34,181 nt of DNA from Cerioporus squamosus (taxonomy: Eukaryota; Basidiomycota; Agaricomycetes; Polyporales; Polyporaceae): the NCBI GenBank assembly GCA_022592435.1, contig JABYQS010000297.1, positions 1 to 34,181 of the forward strand. The letters are read 5' to 3'. The stretch's first letter is position 1. Each line of letters begins with the position of its first letter. A program made the translations under genes and the position numbers. The notes under the pieces are model-generated. The model searched no databases. It saw nothing but the letters and a program-made list of their open reading frames with translations, and had not been told where the DNA came from. Positions 1-10,552 of this stretch are shown here, piece after piece.

Positions 1-9
1 CCCCCGCAG

Positions 10-317
10 ATCAACCACGACGTCTCGCCCGATTCTCTGCTGATCCTCCACGCTGCGGAAGAGGTAGTCGCGGAAGAAGGGTTCGACGAGCTTTTGGAGA
101 GTGTCCGAGACAGAGTGGACGAGATCGAGAGCCTGCACCGCACACGGGAACTTACGGTACGTGGTCTTTTGGGGCGTCTCCCCCTGCGCGTCCCTGTGCA
201 TGGGTATCCTTTGTGTCGCCGGCCACTGAAATGCATGCACAGTTCAAGGATGTCGACGCGGGCGATCGCATCCGCCTCATGGTCGATAAGGGTGGCGCAC
301 GGCTGGTGGAGGGATGA
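10..317 (+). CDS. 3' end of an unidentified gene (two terminal exons)
   Basis: Two exons join in frame: 10-156 (49 codons, from ATC at 10) and 243-317 (24 codons, then TGA at 315-317). The 86-base intron has a GTACGT donor at 157 and a CACAG acceptor ending at 242, with a CACTGAAAT branch-like sequence shortly before it. A CAG at 7-9 could be the acceptor of the first visible exon, so the gene continues upstream of the window. The visible 73 residues are rich in Glu, Asp and Leu (for example AAEEVVAEEGFDELLESVRD) and should be largely helical. The last exon reads FKDVDAGDRIRLMVDKGGAR. Codons favour G or C in third position, as in the other real genes here. I do not recognise the family. Both exons keep phase 0 and the stop is clean, so I believe it is a true gene end. 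Confidence 0.6.
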
Positions 318-3300
318 GATGGACCACACCCATCTCGTCCGGCATTCACGCTGTATGTCTCATTGCTTCACGCACAATGCCTATCCTCTTTCCGTTTCAG
401 CGTGCTGGTCAGGGTGCGGTACACGGCCGCCAACTGTTGGCAATGCACAGAAGAAACGTGCGAGCAATGTTCCAAGGTCCAGATGCCACAGTGCTGGTGC
501 CCCGGTACGCACTCCACCTTCTCCGGGAGCCAATGAGGTGGGAGAGGGTGCTTCGCTGACATTAGATCTCCACCTTCAATCTGCGGGACTTCCGTAGTCC
601 GGGGCACTAGGCCCGCCAGTGGTGGTGCTATTGCGGCCTTCGGTGACTTTGTACGCCTTCGGGGCGTCGCGTCCGTGCGCATCAAGGGCCCTTTGCAGTG
701 CGCCCTGTGGGAACCCTTCGCGAGGGCACCCGGTATCTTCTGAAGCCAGCTCTCCCTTCCGGGCGGAACCTATTTGCGCGATTCGCGAGCAGGAGCCTTC
801 GGTCCCTGGTTCGAAGTCCGCGGGACACGAGTTCCACGCTACTTACGGGCCGTTCCAGGCGTATACGGACTCCCCTCCCGGACTCGCAGGCTAGTGGCAG
901 GTTCGAAGGGGGTCGGTCCCCACTAGGGCATCATGCAAGACTGGGACTATGGGAAGCCGTGCAACCACTGCGGTCGCTCTCGGAGTACCGCAGTCAAAGG
1001 AAGATTGGGTGGCTCGGGCACCTCAGACTGGGCACAAACGGTCCGACTTTCGCCCCGACGAGCTCGTCACACAGGTCAGCAGAGTATCCCATTCGTCTAG
1101 CGCAAGTCATCGTAGCAGGTCCGACCTGTCCTAGGCAAAGTTCCAGGGTCTATAGCAACGTGGGCCGTAAGTTGTCTTGGGTCTTGGTAGTGGGACCCTG
1201 GACGAAGCTTGTGCCACGCGTTTGTAAGCCTAGACCCGGGCTGAGGACGAACCATACCCACACGAGCAGCGCCGCCCCCGTTCATCGAGAGCTCTCCGGC
1301 ACGAACCTTCGTGATAAGAACACAACCGAAGCACCGCCATACCCAGGAGAGGCACTGCGACCTAGGACACTGCAGCCTACAGGCGTATGGCCGCACCTTG
1401 CGGTTCAGCGGCCGGGGAGCGTCGGCGTCAACACGTTCGGATCGTAGGCTTTGTTCTCTTTGTCTATCTGTGAAGGCATAGGACAAGGACGGCACACACG
1501 CTGCACGCATTCGGAGCCCGCGATCATGAAGCACGGCGTATACATATGGGCTCTCCGTCGCTCCGCACATTGTGGTGGCAGGGCCGGGACGTTCCACGAT
1601 TCGAAGGAAATGAAGACCTCGGAAGGCCAGTCCGGGCGTGTGCAGATCATGCGACGGGGCAGCTGCCCAGGCCCGTCGCTCCGAAGATGCTGCACGAAGG
1701 CTCGCTGCGGGTGGCACAATCGTATCTTTTGGGTGCCGACTTAACCTCCTTGCCATACGTCTCCGAGTCCCACAGAGATGTTGGCTGAGATCGGATGTCC
1801 CACTGCCCGGACGCGATATGGGTCCCGGGGACCGGCGGGCCCCCGCAGTCCCGCTGCTCACTGAAACGGCGGATTCGCGGATGGTGGTGCGCGCGAGTCG
1901 AAGCTTGGCCGACTCCGCGGCGGGAGCTAGAAGCCCTTCGTTTCGAACATGAGGCTCTGAGCCACCCACGACCGGCATATTGCCGCCATGATTGTGCCCG
2001 CGATGGCGCTCTTGTTCTCAGCGACTAGTCGCACTTGTTTCATAGCACTTCAGCGCACACACGGCTCATCAGAAACGGACGTCGGAGGCATGTGTATTCG
2101 ATACAACCAAGGCAAGAGAGACGCGTACGAGTACAAACCATACCGAGAGCAGAACAACAAGCACATCGTCATGGTCGGGCGCGCGCCAGCGCCGACTCGC
2201 GGGCCTGGTCTTCCATTTCCTAGTACCCCCTGGATTGTCCGCGATAGTGGCGAGGGACCGTCGAATCCTGCTACTTCCGCGTTGATGTTGATGTCCTACG
2301 ATACTAGGACGCCCACAGTGCTCCGCAGAAGAGCTAAATCGCAATTGTGCGCGGTCTGGTATGCCGACCCGCCCGCAGGGCTGGACGAGGTCCAAAACCC
2401 TAATATGCCGGCCCACATGCGCAAACAAAGAGGATCCCGAGAGAGGAATATAGACACGCCTCTCACTGTGTATGCCAACGTTTGTGGATCCAGCTGGGAG
2501 CTGTTAACGGCACAGACATAGCATCTGTCGGCCTGCATGATAGATATCGAAGTGGTCAGCGTTTGGGCGATCGCAGCAGAACAAACAATGTGCTTGCCTT
2601 CATGGGGGCTGGCCATGGCCGCCATGATGATTGCGCTAGCAGTAGCTGGGATCACAGCGAGCTGTGATGGAACACATGCTGGAGCATGGATACGAGGAGA
2701 GAGAGAGAACAAGGAGATCGATATCAACAAGAAGCCGCCAGGTTAGGCTGAGTGGCGGTCTAGCCCCTACATAGTATGTTGAGCGATGGTAGCAAGACTA
2801 GCAGAAGAGTCGATGTGGGTTATAGGCATCAACGCAGAATGATTGCACCTTACACGTGCATCGAGATCGTGACGGGCTAGAAGCGAGGACAGTCAATCGC
2901 GGGAAGGCAATAGACGAGATGTACGGCCTATGGGGTTTCTGTCGTATGTGGGTTGGTAGACCATGTGCATGACCGCGCTCTCCAGACTTCGCTTCACATC
3001 GACGAAGGCTTCGGCTTCCGGATACTTGTCACTTGTGCGATTCGCACCGAATGTCACATGTAATGCACCACCAACGTCAAGGTGTCAGTCATCGCTCCTA
3101 CTCGAAGCTTGCGCTCCGGCGCGATCCCCCTGGTCTCATGGAAAGGAGAGATGATCATACATTATGCAAGTGCATGATACTCTCCACGGTCGACAGCATA
3201 CGACACCAGTGACAACAGTATGAAGGACTCACCCTACGACCATGGAGCTCGACGGAACCATAGACATCACAAGCGCCACCGAGCTGTCAAGGAGGCGGAG

Positions 3301-6300
3301 CAGTTGTCTCCCCGCAGCATTCAGCGAAGCGTAGCTCCCTGGGTCTAACTTGCTACGATGGTTTGAGTGCAAGTACGTCCTAGGCACGCCCGATGACCTC
3401 TCTTATCCTGCACTCGCTCTGATAGGAAGATCGTAGGAATCTCGGGGAGAGAAGAATCAGCATGGCACATGGTCGCTGGTCCCGGCGAAGCACTCAGATG
3501 GGAATAGATCTGACTCAATGACTGCTGAGGTACGCACGAAGCTTCAAGTAGGCAACCGAGTCCGACGCTCGACCTGGTGTGATGAACGTCTATCGCGAGT
3601 GAACCGTGTATGCCTGACGTCACCCCCAGGACGAACAGAGTGCATTGTTCCTAACTCCGTCGAGATGGGGCTGTGTACTGGAGTTCAGAGCTTGGTCGAA
3701 GTCAAACTCTCGTCCGCGTTGAAGAGAGCTGAGAACCTGTGGCATAAGGATGGCGTCATCGTCAAAGAAGCCGCTTAGGGCAACTATGTACTCACCGCCA
3801 TAGAGTCAATCTGCCCGATTAGTACCGCATCGGAGACTGCGCGATTGCATAACGATGACTGCTGAGAAGAGTCCGAAGACCACCGTGCGAGTGAGCCGTC
3901 CGCCCGACCGACCGGCGGATACTTGATATGTCACTACTTATACACGCACGTACTGCGCCGGTGTGTTCTGATCTGATGTTGCGGTTTGTAACAGCCAGCG
4001 GAGACGATAACGGGTAGACGTGAAGGACCAGAGGGCCAATTGGGCCGTAGCTTGGAGGGTCGGGCCGGAGACGGTCACGATGTGAAACGTCGGGAGTCAC
4101 CTAGGCCGAATGCGCTCAGTATGGGAGCCCGCTGTGGTCGGTGTGGCGGCGAATATCTGATGCATACCTGGAACAGCGATCAACCGCGGACAAACAAGTC
4201 AGCACGGGCAGGCGGTCCTTGATGATGGCGACTTGCACATCGATGGACGCTCGTGGATGGCCTGGGGCTGCTGAGTGCTAACCCACGCACCTTGCTGCCT
4301 TCCCTAGCCTTCCCTGCTCGAGACTCCCCAACGTGGATCCGATCTCAATCTGAGCGCCCAGGGGCGGCGTCCTACTGAACGCCCAGCGATAGACGCAGGT
4401 TGGGCGGTTACTTACAACTGGAGTGTCAGTGAAACGCTGCAGCTCCATTCTTGCGCTCGAAAACGTACATATGACATGGACGCCCTGCGAGAAGCGAGCT
4501 TCATGTCTCATGAAATAGGGCCTGAAGAACTACGCGGCGGCCCCATGAATGTGGGGAAGCGTTGCCCCAAGACCAGCAAGACTAGAGGGATCGGGCAGCA
4601 TGAAGCCAAATAAGTATCCTCCTGTTGTGCAAATCGTACAATGAAGGCACGTGGACTGCTCCTCAGCCGCATGCCCACCTATACCCACAAGCATCGACGG
4701 ATGAACTGCATCGCCTAAGTCACAGCAGCGCGAGTCAACATGCACTTTTGTTGCTCGAATCGAGACCGTCTCCTTGAGTCACACCATCCAGGGGTCTTTT
4801 TTTTTTTTTTTTGGATCACCATCCGGGGGTCGTCCTGAACAAGTAGCATGCAAGACGACTGACTATGTTTCGTCGTGAGTCCACATGGCAAGATTGGACC
4901 GCGTCACTGACCCGCCCCGCTACACAGCATCCCGGGTGCGTAAGTTGCGCAGCGGCGTGGATCGAAGGTGTGGGATGAGCATACACAGACTCTTCAATTC
5001 AACATGCCAAGGAGCTTAACAGACACAGAGAACTGCGCAGGACGATGTACAGCAAGGACGGACCTTCTCGCGAGCACGATTGTCATTCGATGCGACTCTC
5101 GCAGGAATGTCGCGCCATATTCCACCAGGGTGCATCGCTTACTGCGGAAAGAGGCTTGCAAAACCTCGTTCCGCAGCGCAGTAAGTTAGTCCCTGTATAA
5201 GATTTACGGAGAGTCAGCAGGAGTGAATAATGATTCGCTCTATGCGGAGACGAAGTGCAAGGTTCCGGCGTACCTGGGCCAGGAAGCACAAACTCCTCTA
5301 CCCCGGCGTTCCACGCATTCTAACATGAACGGCTGACAGAACCATCGACAAAATTTCCGAGTTTCAGGGAGTTTTGGGTTCTGCGATGGGCCGCTCGCTC
5401 ACGGAGGATGGACGGAAGCAAAAGACTGCATGCTGTGCTGGAGCGCTCGCGGGGTTTGAACGGAGTAAGTCGGTCCCACTGACACACAGTGACGTGAGTC
5501 ATCGGAGCTTGAATAGGGTGGATGCCGACTCTGGGAGTCCGGACCGAGTCTAGATGTTCATTCGGACCGGATCTTCGACAAGTCCAGCAAGTTCGTACAT
5601 ACAGGGAATGAGGATGGTTTGTTTATGGAACAGAGACAGGAGGCTCGGCCTGCCTAGTAGTACCACTAAGCTCAGAGCCTCTCCCCAAGATTCTCAGGAG
5701 CAGACAGAACACAAGAACATCAGGGCCCTCGCACGCGCTGGAAATACCCCAAACCCAAGACGGATCTCGTGGCGAGTCTTGTGTTCATGCACGATGTACA
5801 TTCGCTGCGCAAAGGAGTCATGTAGCCACGACGGTGCACAACGACGTGAAGTGTCAGCCGAGGACGCGAGGATAGGTGAAACCGTGATAGGTGCATATGG
5901 GTCCAGGCGGCGTCGGCGGCGGACGCGGGCAGCATGTCTGATCCCAGTCGCACATGAGCAGGCGACATAATTGTCGACATGCATTCCAGTCGGTGTGCTT
6001 GATCACAGGCCCCGCACGCTCCTTGCCTTCAACGTGAAACGCGATGGTCTCGTCGTCTCTGCGTGCTGCATCTGCAATGTGCATCCCATCTGTCAAGGTC
6101 TCGTGCAGGGTAGGATGGAAGTGGAGGCACTGCGCCCTTCCTGGAATCTTCGCGTCGAATCCTCTGATTGATCCACGCCGCACGGTCCACGGTATGTCCG
6201 GATTGGCGGCGTGAATGTGAGCGTGAGGACGTTCAGCGCGGTCTCTCGCAGAGAGCGACGGGGTGTGTGATGCGAGAAGGTGGGGGAGAGAGGGCGTCCG

Positions 6301-6975
6301 TTGGTAGTGTGTGGAGCCAAAGACAGAGGCCGAAGGCGCACGCTCTCACGCTCTGCGCCTTCAGTCGCCGTAGAATGCGGCACGGCCGAGAGACTATGCC
6401 AGGAAGGTGGAACAAAAGCTAACATGGGAATGTACCGCACGGAGTCAGAAACGCACCAACGGAACGAAAGTGGCGCATGGCAGGTGCAGCTGGGGCGTAC
6501 GTGGTCCCTGGTTGGCCCTCTCGAGACTACCGACCGACCAGTCTGAGAGAAGCGAACATGTGTCCGTCAGTCACATCGAACGCAGCACCGACATGGACGC
6601 ACAACTACGGCGAAGAGACCACCCACACCCTGCAGGGGGGGCAGATGACAAAACAGCGGCCTTAGAGCGTTGCTTAGGTTGTGGCTCGTCGGAGAACCTC
6701 AAGTCATTGGCTGCAGGTCCCTCCGGATGACGGCAACACGAGGAGAGTGCGGTTGCGGGTGCGGCTGGGGGAAGGACAGACCACAGCTGCAGGCTTCAGC
6801 GTACTCTACATAGGAGGAGAAGCGGAAGTTGAACGCAACTCGGAACGTCTGATGAGACTGCACGCACCGAAGGTCCTGCCACCATGCCGGCGGTTCGAAT
6901 CAAAGCCACTTATGGAAGGCAAGCTTGTCGTTTGGCCGGACCAGCGGGCGCACAGACCACGGGTGCCAACGGCAG
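318..6975. other. gene-poor stretch, no supportable complete gene
   Basis: All six frames are closed by frequent stops and no chain of exons with matching splice phases could be built. Some pieces read like protein but do not extend. At about 1546-1788 (+) there is a segment ending LTSLPYVSESHRDVG, followed after a frame change by another piece to 1952. At about 3518-3778 (+) a segment ends GVIVKEAA before a stop. These may be old, frameshifted genes or mobile-element remains. I found no reverse transcriptase, integrase or transposase signature, no long terminal repeats, no rRNA, and no tRNA with paired A and B boxes. Confidence 0.4.
4782..4831. repeat. poly-T tract between near-identical 15-base direct repeats
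   Basis: A run of 16 T (4797-4812) is bracketed by CACCATCCAGGGGTC (4782-4796) and CACCATCCGGGGGTC (4817-4831), which differ at one base. A homopolymer flanked by a target-site-like duplication is what remains after insertion of a poly(A)-tailed retrotransposed molecule in minus orientation, here with almost nothing but the tail left. Replication slippage producing the duplication is the simpler alternative. Confidence 0.6.
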
Positions 6976-7193
6976 CGCTACTGGTACATGTTCCGCGACT
7001 TCGTGGCGCTGATGTGCGAAGAGCGCGAAGCGGGGCGCATGGTCGTGGGCGCGAGCCGCCAGGGCGATAGCGTGAGTCGTATTTCCTTTTGTCGACGGAC
7101 GTAGAGGGGTCGGCGAAGCTGACTCGGGCCTTCCGGGATATCCGCGCTGGACAGTAGGGCTCAAAGGAGCGCTGGATCGACCAGTTAGGGTGA
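6976..7193 (+). CDS. possible 3'-terminal exons of an unidentified or decayed gene
   Basis: An exon-like block (6976-7070) begins after a CAG at 6973-6975 and reads RYWYMFRDFVALMCEER, ending GASRQGDS. Almost every codon ends in G or C, which is typical of true exons in this window. A GTGAGT donor follows at 7071, a GCTGAC branch-like site lies in the intron, and CAGTAG ends at 7157. The next exon starts at GGC 7158 in the same phase and gives GSKERWIDQLG before TGA at 7191-7193. Upstream the same frame runs back to a stop at 6853 without a convincing further exon or start codon. I do not recognise the protein. It may be the tail of a multi-exon gene whose upstream part I cannot parse, or a relic. 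Another protein-like block of unclear relation lies at about 7362-7521 on the same strand. Confidence 0.4.
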
Positions 7194-10100
7194 TGGAGCC
7201 TTTACTGCGAGACTGAGGGCACTCACCATTCCTGACAAATAGAGCGGTACTTCCGCGAGTCTCTGTCTCTGTCTGGATGAAGGCGCGACTACATACCAGT
7301 TGCGCCCCAGTTAGTAACGCGCAACCTCTAAGTCTGACTCAACTTACATCTACGGTCCCAAGCCGAAAAGGACAAGGTGGAGGACATGTTCGCTAGGAAC
7401 GCCGCGCGTGAGCAAGATCAATGCGAGAGACCGATGGACGAACTCGAACGTAATGGAGTCATGCGCCAGATCATCTGCCCCTCCCCAAGCAGCACGGTAT
7501 CCACGTTGTGTGGTGCGCAGCGTAAGTGCTTGAGACATCGTGACCGATGGCGGCGCGCCCGATGCAAGCGAAGTCGTACGCATGTTGTGGGCACTGGGCA
7601 CCGGGCGTCGAGCGCAAGTCTGTGCAGGCGGTGTCAGTGTCAGGATATGTATGTACCAACCGCGTCAGATATATGCCGTACGTACATGTACATACGTGCT
7701 TGCCACAAGTGCGACTCGCGAGCTGGAGCCTGGCGACCTCAGCCCATGCGCCCACGGGCCGGTGATTTCCGCAGTCAGACTCGCGAGGACGCAGTCAGCT
7801 ATGGACGCCGGACGCTGCAACCGTGGCCGAGCGTATAGAGGCAAGTGGCAGGAAGAGGACGGACCATGGGAAGGCGTCCGCCGGTCAATTGCGTCTTGAT
7901 TGAAGGGGCGATGCAGCATCATCCGCGTATCGTGCACCCACGGTCCATGTCATATATCTTCCCGTCGCCTGCGGGTGGACGGCAGTCGGTGCTCCTCGCT
8001 ACAAGGACGACTGATTTTAAGCAACGCGAGGCTTGAGCCGCAGGCACAGGCATCAAGGGTCGGGCTTCCCCGCGAACCGTGCTGGATCGAACTTGATCGC
8101 GCCATGGCATGTCGACGGTCGCACGTCGAGGAGGCATGTGGCAGAGGCGGGTGTCAAGAATCGGGCCTGTCTGGGAGAGGCGCGTCGTGAGATCGACCGA
8201 TGGGCGAATCGGCATCAATGCAACGGTCACCCGTAGGTGAGACTCTTGAGAGCATTGGGCGAATGGATGACAGCGCTTGGATGCAGAGAGTCTCGGTGCT
8301 GCAGATCCTGGCAGCGGTGGGAGGCGCTCTTCATATAAGAAACAGGCACTTCGAGTTTTGGTCTTGAGAGCGTGATCGGCATCCCGATTGACGTCTGCAA
8401 CTGAAGCTTGACGGGGACGTGGACCATGGAGCCGCACGAAGACGGATGCGCCGACGGTGTTTCGTGATCGAGAGGCTGACGGACGTCGGATATGCCTACG
8501 AGAGCCGTAGAAGCACCGTACGTGAGTGGCATTGGCGGGAGCCTGGAGGTGGGAAGCGTCGCCCTAAGTGAAGGCAGCGCAGCCTGAGACCGCGAACGCC
8601 GACCGTGGAGACCGAGCTGCCACCTGGCATCTTGACTTGACCCGCGCTGCTCCGAGTCGCCCGTCGTCCAGATGTGCCAGGCCAGGAGGGACGGATACGT
8701 ACTGCGCCTCGCGTCAAGTTCACTCACGCTTTGCTGTGACAGGAGGTTCCCGGCGGGCGGCGGCGGGTGATCAGCAAAGCTTGCCAGCAGTGGGGTTGTC
8801 CGACTCGGACGGGGATCGCTCAGGAGGGCGCGGTGCGCGACAAGGTTCGCGTCGCGGATCGTCGGAGGTCTTCGTAGCTTCGTCATGAGTGCGGTGAATG
8901 CGCCCGTGTAGGTCCGACGCGGAGGGGAGGTAGGGCGGTCGATGGGCGGACGGCGGGCGGTGCGTGAGATATGACGTCATGGCGGCGCAGCAGGTCAGGC
9001 TCGGAGGTCCTGAGAGTCGGAGTACTCAGTAAGTACTTACTACTTAGTCGCAGGAAGTGAGGAGATATCTGGCTAAGTTCCGTCGTCGACGTCGGGCCTT
9101 CTTCTGCGATGCTTGCTTCTCGGATATCTCTGGACCTAGGTGGAGGTTCTTGATGCACTTGACGTTGATCACCGGGATGGATTACTGTATTCGATGGTCG
9201 AGAGTGGAAGGAAGAATGTCGGACGGTGCGGCGCGGTCGACCGAGGGGCCCGGGGGGAGAGAAGAAGCTGTAACTGTGATAGGCCTGACGTCAGCCAGCC
9301 TCCAGCGGAGTATGTCGCGCTGAACTCGGGAACATACGCGAAATTGACTCTGGCGGGTGGCCAGCTCACGTACGTGGAGACTACTACTTCAGAGTTCAAC
9401 GTGGACTCGAGGTGCTTCGGGGGCCATGTCGTCAGCGACACCGGAACATTCGAGCGGCGCTGTCACCTGTGTGATCTGCGCAACCTGTCAGAACCTGTCC
9501 TGTCCGAGAGCTGACCAGTGACTGGGTGATACTGTAACCCGAACGCGACAGCTACGCATGGACGTGCTCCGAGGGCAGCACCCTCAAGCACCGCGCACCG
9601 CCACTTCATGTTCATGTCGCGGCTGGCGAGTAACTGACATACCGCATACCGCATACCGAAACCATCGACGCAGAAGACGGCCATGGCAGGCGCAGCACGC
9701 GCACACACAGCAGAACCCGCGCACGACAGATGCACGGAGACCTCGGCTCGTCGGGGACCCCGTCGTGATGAGAGATTCTTGAAGGGTCCGAACTTCTGAG
9801 ATCCGTCGGTGTCGCCTGTGGTCCGTGGCACTGGACACTGAAGCTCTGTTCCGCGCACAGAAGACCGTGCCGAGTGGAGCACGGAAGCACGGAAGCACGG
9901 AAGCATGGGGGAGAGAGCAGTCAGAATCGAGGAGTGGGGCAAGCGTCTGAGAGAATGGGGAAGGAGGGCAGGGGGCATCGGCCTCCTTCCACTTGACGCG
10001 TTGACGCGGACGATTCGGTCACCAGATTCTCCGAAGCAGGCGCGGTGGAGCGGGAGCGTGGGTTAAGCTTGCAATTGCGTGCGTGGTGTGTGTGCGACTC

Positions 10101-10332
10101 GGGACCCCTCGCAGCAGGAGGGCAGTACTCGCGCGCAGTGCGTACGTAGATTCGGGTTGAAGATTGAGAGCTGAGATCGTGCAGGGCGCGAGGGGAGGGG
10201 AGGGGAGCCAAGTCGTTTCGGATTCGGGCGAGGTGCGTGACGGCTTCTGGAATCTGCGCGCGGGAGGGATCTAGGATCTAGATAGAAAAGGCGAAGGGTT
10301 ATGTATCTTCTACTCAGCGCGAGCGCGAGCTT
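7194..10332. other. gene-poor stretch with exon-like fragments
   Basis: No complete gene is visible. Protein-like blocks on the plus strand include about 7362-7521, which ends at a GTAAGT donor, and about 9305-9511, which contains YVALNSGTYAKLTL and ends in a stop. Neither joins in phase to a neighbour. The blocks also read plausibly on the opposite strand, so strand and reality are uncertain. A palindromic AGTAAGTACTTACT lies near 9028-9041. Nothing else could be assigned. Confidence 0.35.
9879..9905. repeat. short tandem repeat, 8-base unit
   Basis: The unit GCACGGAA is repeated a little more than three times without interruption before the pattern breaks at 9906. It lies in non-coding sequence of the gene-poor region. 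This is a simple minisatellite with no evident function. Confidence 0.8.
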
Positions 10333-10552
10333 CGACGTGTCGTGGAAGTCAAATGGGACTCACAGAACGGAGGACAGGCTGCGCGGGCGGAGGGTCTTCC
10401 GGCGCACACCTACTTCGGGGCTTATGGCGCCCGGACCGCTCCGCCTCTTCGAATTCGAAGAGATCCGCCAGTACTACCAGCAGGAACCCGGGACGAACGC
10501 AACAATCGACGATCTCAGCGGAGTCCTGTCCGAGATGTACCTGCATCAGTAA
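10333..10552 (+). pseudogene. frameshifted coding relic, unidentified
   Basis: Two consecutive protein-like segments lie in different frames. The first reads RVVEVKWDSQNGGQAARAEG and continues to about 10440. The second, from about 10438 in the next frame, reads RLFEFEEIRQYYQQEPG, then SGVLSEMYLHQ and a TAA at 10550-10552. Both segments favour G or C at third positions. There is no GT-AG pair that would join them, so the simplest reading is one ancestral coding stretch broken by a small indel near 10436-10446. No start codon, upstream exon or family could be identified. It could also be a chance arrangement in GC-rich DNA. Confidence 0.3.

Noticed and set aside
1097..1978. 293-codon minus-strand open frame
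   Set aside because: No start context, domain or neighbouring exon. Fragments on the other strand read equally well, so no gene was called.
6888..6900. GGTTCGAAT, resembling a tRNA B box (another is near 811)
   Set aside because: No matching A box, no acceptor stem and no cloverleaf could be drawn around either site.
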